Positions 7,308 through 7,958 of a stretch of 7,958 bases of DNA are shown here, piece by piece. The notes below the pieces were generated by a model that was not told the origin of the DNA, made no database searches, and was given only the letters and a program-made list of their open reading frames with translations. Numbering within the stretch: the stretch's first letter is position 1; each line of letters starts with the position of its first letter. The position numbers were made by a program, and so were the translations under genes. This DNA is from Burkholderiales bacterium (GTDB lineage Bacteria; Pseudomonadota; Gammaproteobacteria; Burkholderiales; Burkholderiaceae), in assembly GCA_947372535.1 (NCBI GenBank), contig CANBUA010000231.1, positions 1-7,958 of the forward strand. Direction: 5' to 3'.

Positions 7308-7958
7308 CTACCGCGACAAGCGCCAAGCGTTGATGACCACCACGAGCGAGCTGCAGGCCATGCCCAGGCCGGCGGCCCAGGGGGGCAACATGCCCGCCAG
7401 CGCCAAAGGCACGCAGACCAGGTTGTAGGACACGGCCCAGGCCAGGTTCTGCCGCACCACGCGCAGGGCCTGGCGCGCCAGCCGGCGTGCCTGCACCAGG
7501 TCCTGCAGGGCGTTGGAGACCAGCACCCCATCGGCCTGCGCCCGGGCGATCTGGGCCCCGGCGCCCATGGCGATCGAGAGATCCGCTTGCGCCAGCACGG
7601 GCGCATCGTTGATGCCATCGCCCAGCATGGCCACACGCAAGCCCTGCCCTTGCGCTTGCCGGACGGCTGCCATTTTGTCGGCGGGGGACATGCCACCGCG
7701 ACCACCGGAAAGACCCAGCAACTGAGCGGTGCGCGCCACCCTCGCGGGATGGTCACCCGACAGGATGGTCACGGTCACACCATCCTGCGCCAGGGCTTTG
7801 ACCGCCGCCACGGCATCGAGGCGCAGCACATCCACGAATCGAAAACAGGCCAGGACACGGTGGTCGCGGCTCAACCAGGTCTCGGCATCGGGGCCCTCGT
7901 GGGCATCGGCCATGGCGGCGTCCACCGGCTTGCCCAGGCGCCAGACCGAGCCATCGCC
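7308..7958 (-). CDS. ccoI: Copper-translocating P1B-type ATPase CcoI (FixI/CopA2-like), 5' part outside window
   Basis: This is the C-terminal part (216 residues) of a P1B-type ATPase that pumps copper out of the cytoplasm for insertion into cbb3 oxidase. The reading frame is open to the right edge, so the metal-binding domain, the CPC helix and the DKTGT phosphorylation site are not seen. Visible parts: the end of the nucleotide-binding domain; ILSGDHP with the following ARTAQLLGL of the P domain; MSPADK; and the hinge GDGINDAPVLAQADLSIAMG, almost identical to the family signature. The last two helices carry SYNLVCVPLALAG and ACSSLVVVINAWRL, the YN and SxS elements typical of copper P1B-ATPases. 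It ends with TAG at 7308-7310, 14 bases before ccoS. CcoI rather than a general CopA exporter because of the adjacent ccoS and oxidase genes. Confidence 0.95.
   Translation of the reverse strand, partial: GDGSVWRLGKPVDAAMADAHEGPDAETWLSRDHRVLACFRFVDVLRLDAVAAVKALAQDGVTVTILSGDHPARVARTAQLLGLSGGRGGMSPADKMAAVRQAQGQGLRVAMLGDGINDAPVLAQADLSIAMGAGAQIARAQADGVLVSNALQDLVQARRLARQALRVVRQNLAWAVSYNLVCVPLALAGMLPPWAAGLGMACSSLVVVINAWRLSR

Overview
The window is a minus-strand gene cluster for the cbb3-type cytochrome c oxidase, the high-affinity terminal oxidase used at low oxygen. Every gene I can support reads right to left. High GC, strongly GC-biased third codon positions, protein sequences typical of Burkholderiales, and the layout suggest a betaproteobacterium near the Comamonadaceae or the Leptothrix/Aquabacterium/Rubrivivax group. 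That placement is by recognition only; no search was run.

In transcription order (high to low coordinates): the C-terminal part of the copper-exporting P1B-ATPase ccoI (7308-7958, cut by the window edge); ccoS (7126-7293); a very short fixH/ccoH-like gene (7008-6781); a six-membrane-segment TauE/SafE (DsbD_2-like) protein with a Cys/His/Met-rich first helix (6741-6061); an unrecognised 68-residue leader ORF (5979-5773); a fused ccoN-ccoO gene (5785-3734); ccoQ (3719-3570); ccoP (3573-2650); ccoG (2642-1185); and hemN (1175 to the left edge, its last ~65 codons missing). Spacing is tight throughout, with a 4-base ccoQ/ccoP overlap and gaps of 7-14 bases in the structural part. There is no unexplained stretch above 300 bases and no RNA gene, mobile element or CRISPR array.

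Two dyad-symmetric FNR/Anr/FixK-type boxes are visible: TTGAC-N4-GTCAA at 6040-6053 in front of the leader ORF and ccoNO, and a perfect TTGAT-N4-ATCAA at 7135-7148 inside the last codons of ccoS, in front of fixH. Each is followed on the minus strand, after exactly 22 bases, by a possible -10 hexamer. That is the geometry of class II FNR activation. It suggests two oxygen-controlled transcripts: fixH-safE, and leader-ccoNO-ccoQ-ccoP-ccoG-hemN.

The parts make a coherent unit. CcoNO, CcoQ and CcoP are the enzyme; CcoI, CcoS, CcoG, FixH and the SafE-like protein fit copper handling and assembly; HemN makes protoporphyrinogen for heme without oxygen. This is a known system. The less ordinary points are the N-O fusion, the miniature FixH, the FNR box buried in the ccoS coding end, and the small putative membrane leader ORF overlapping the ccoNO start.
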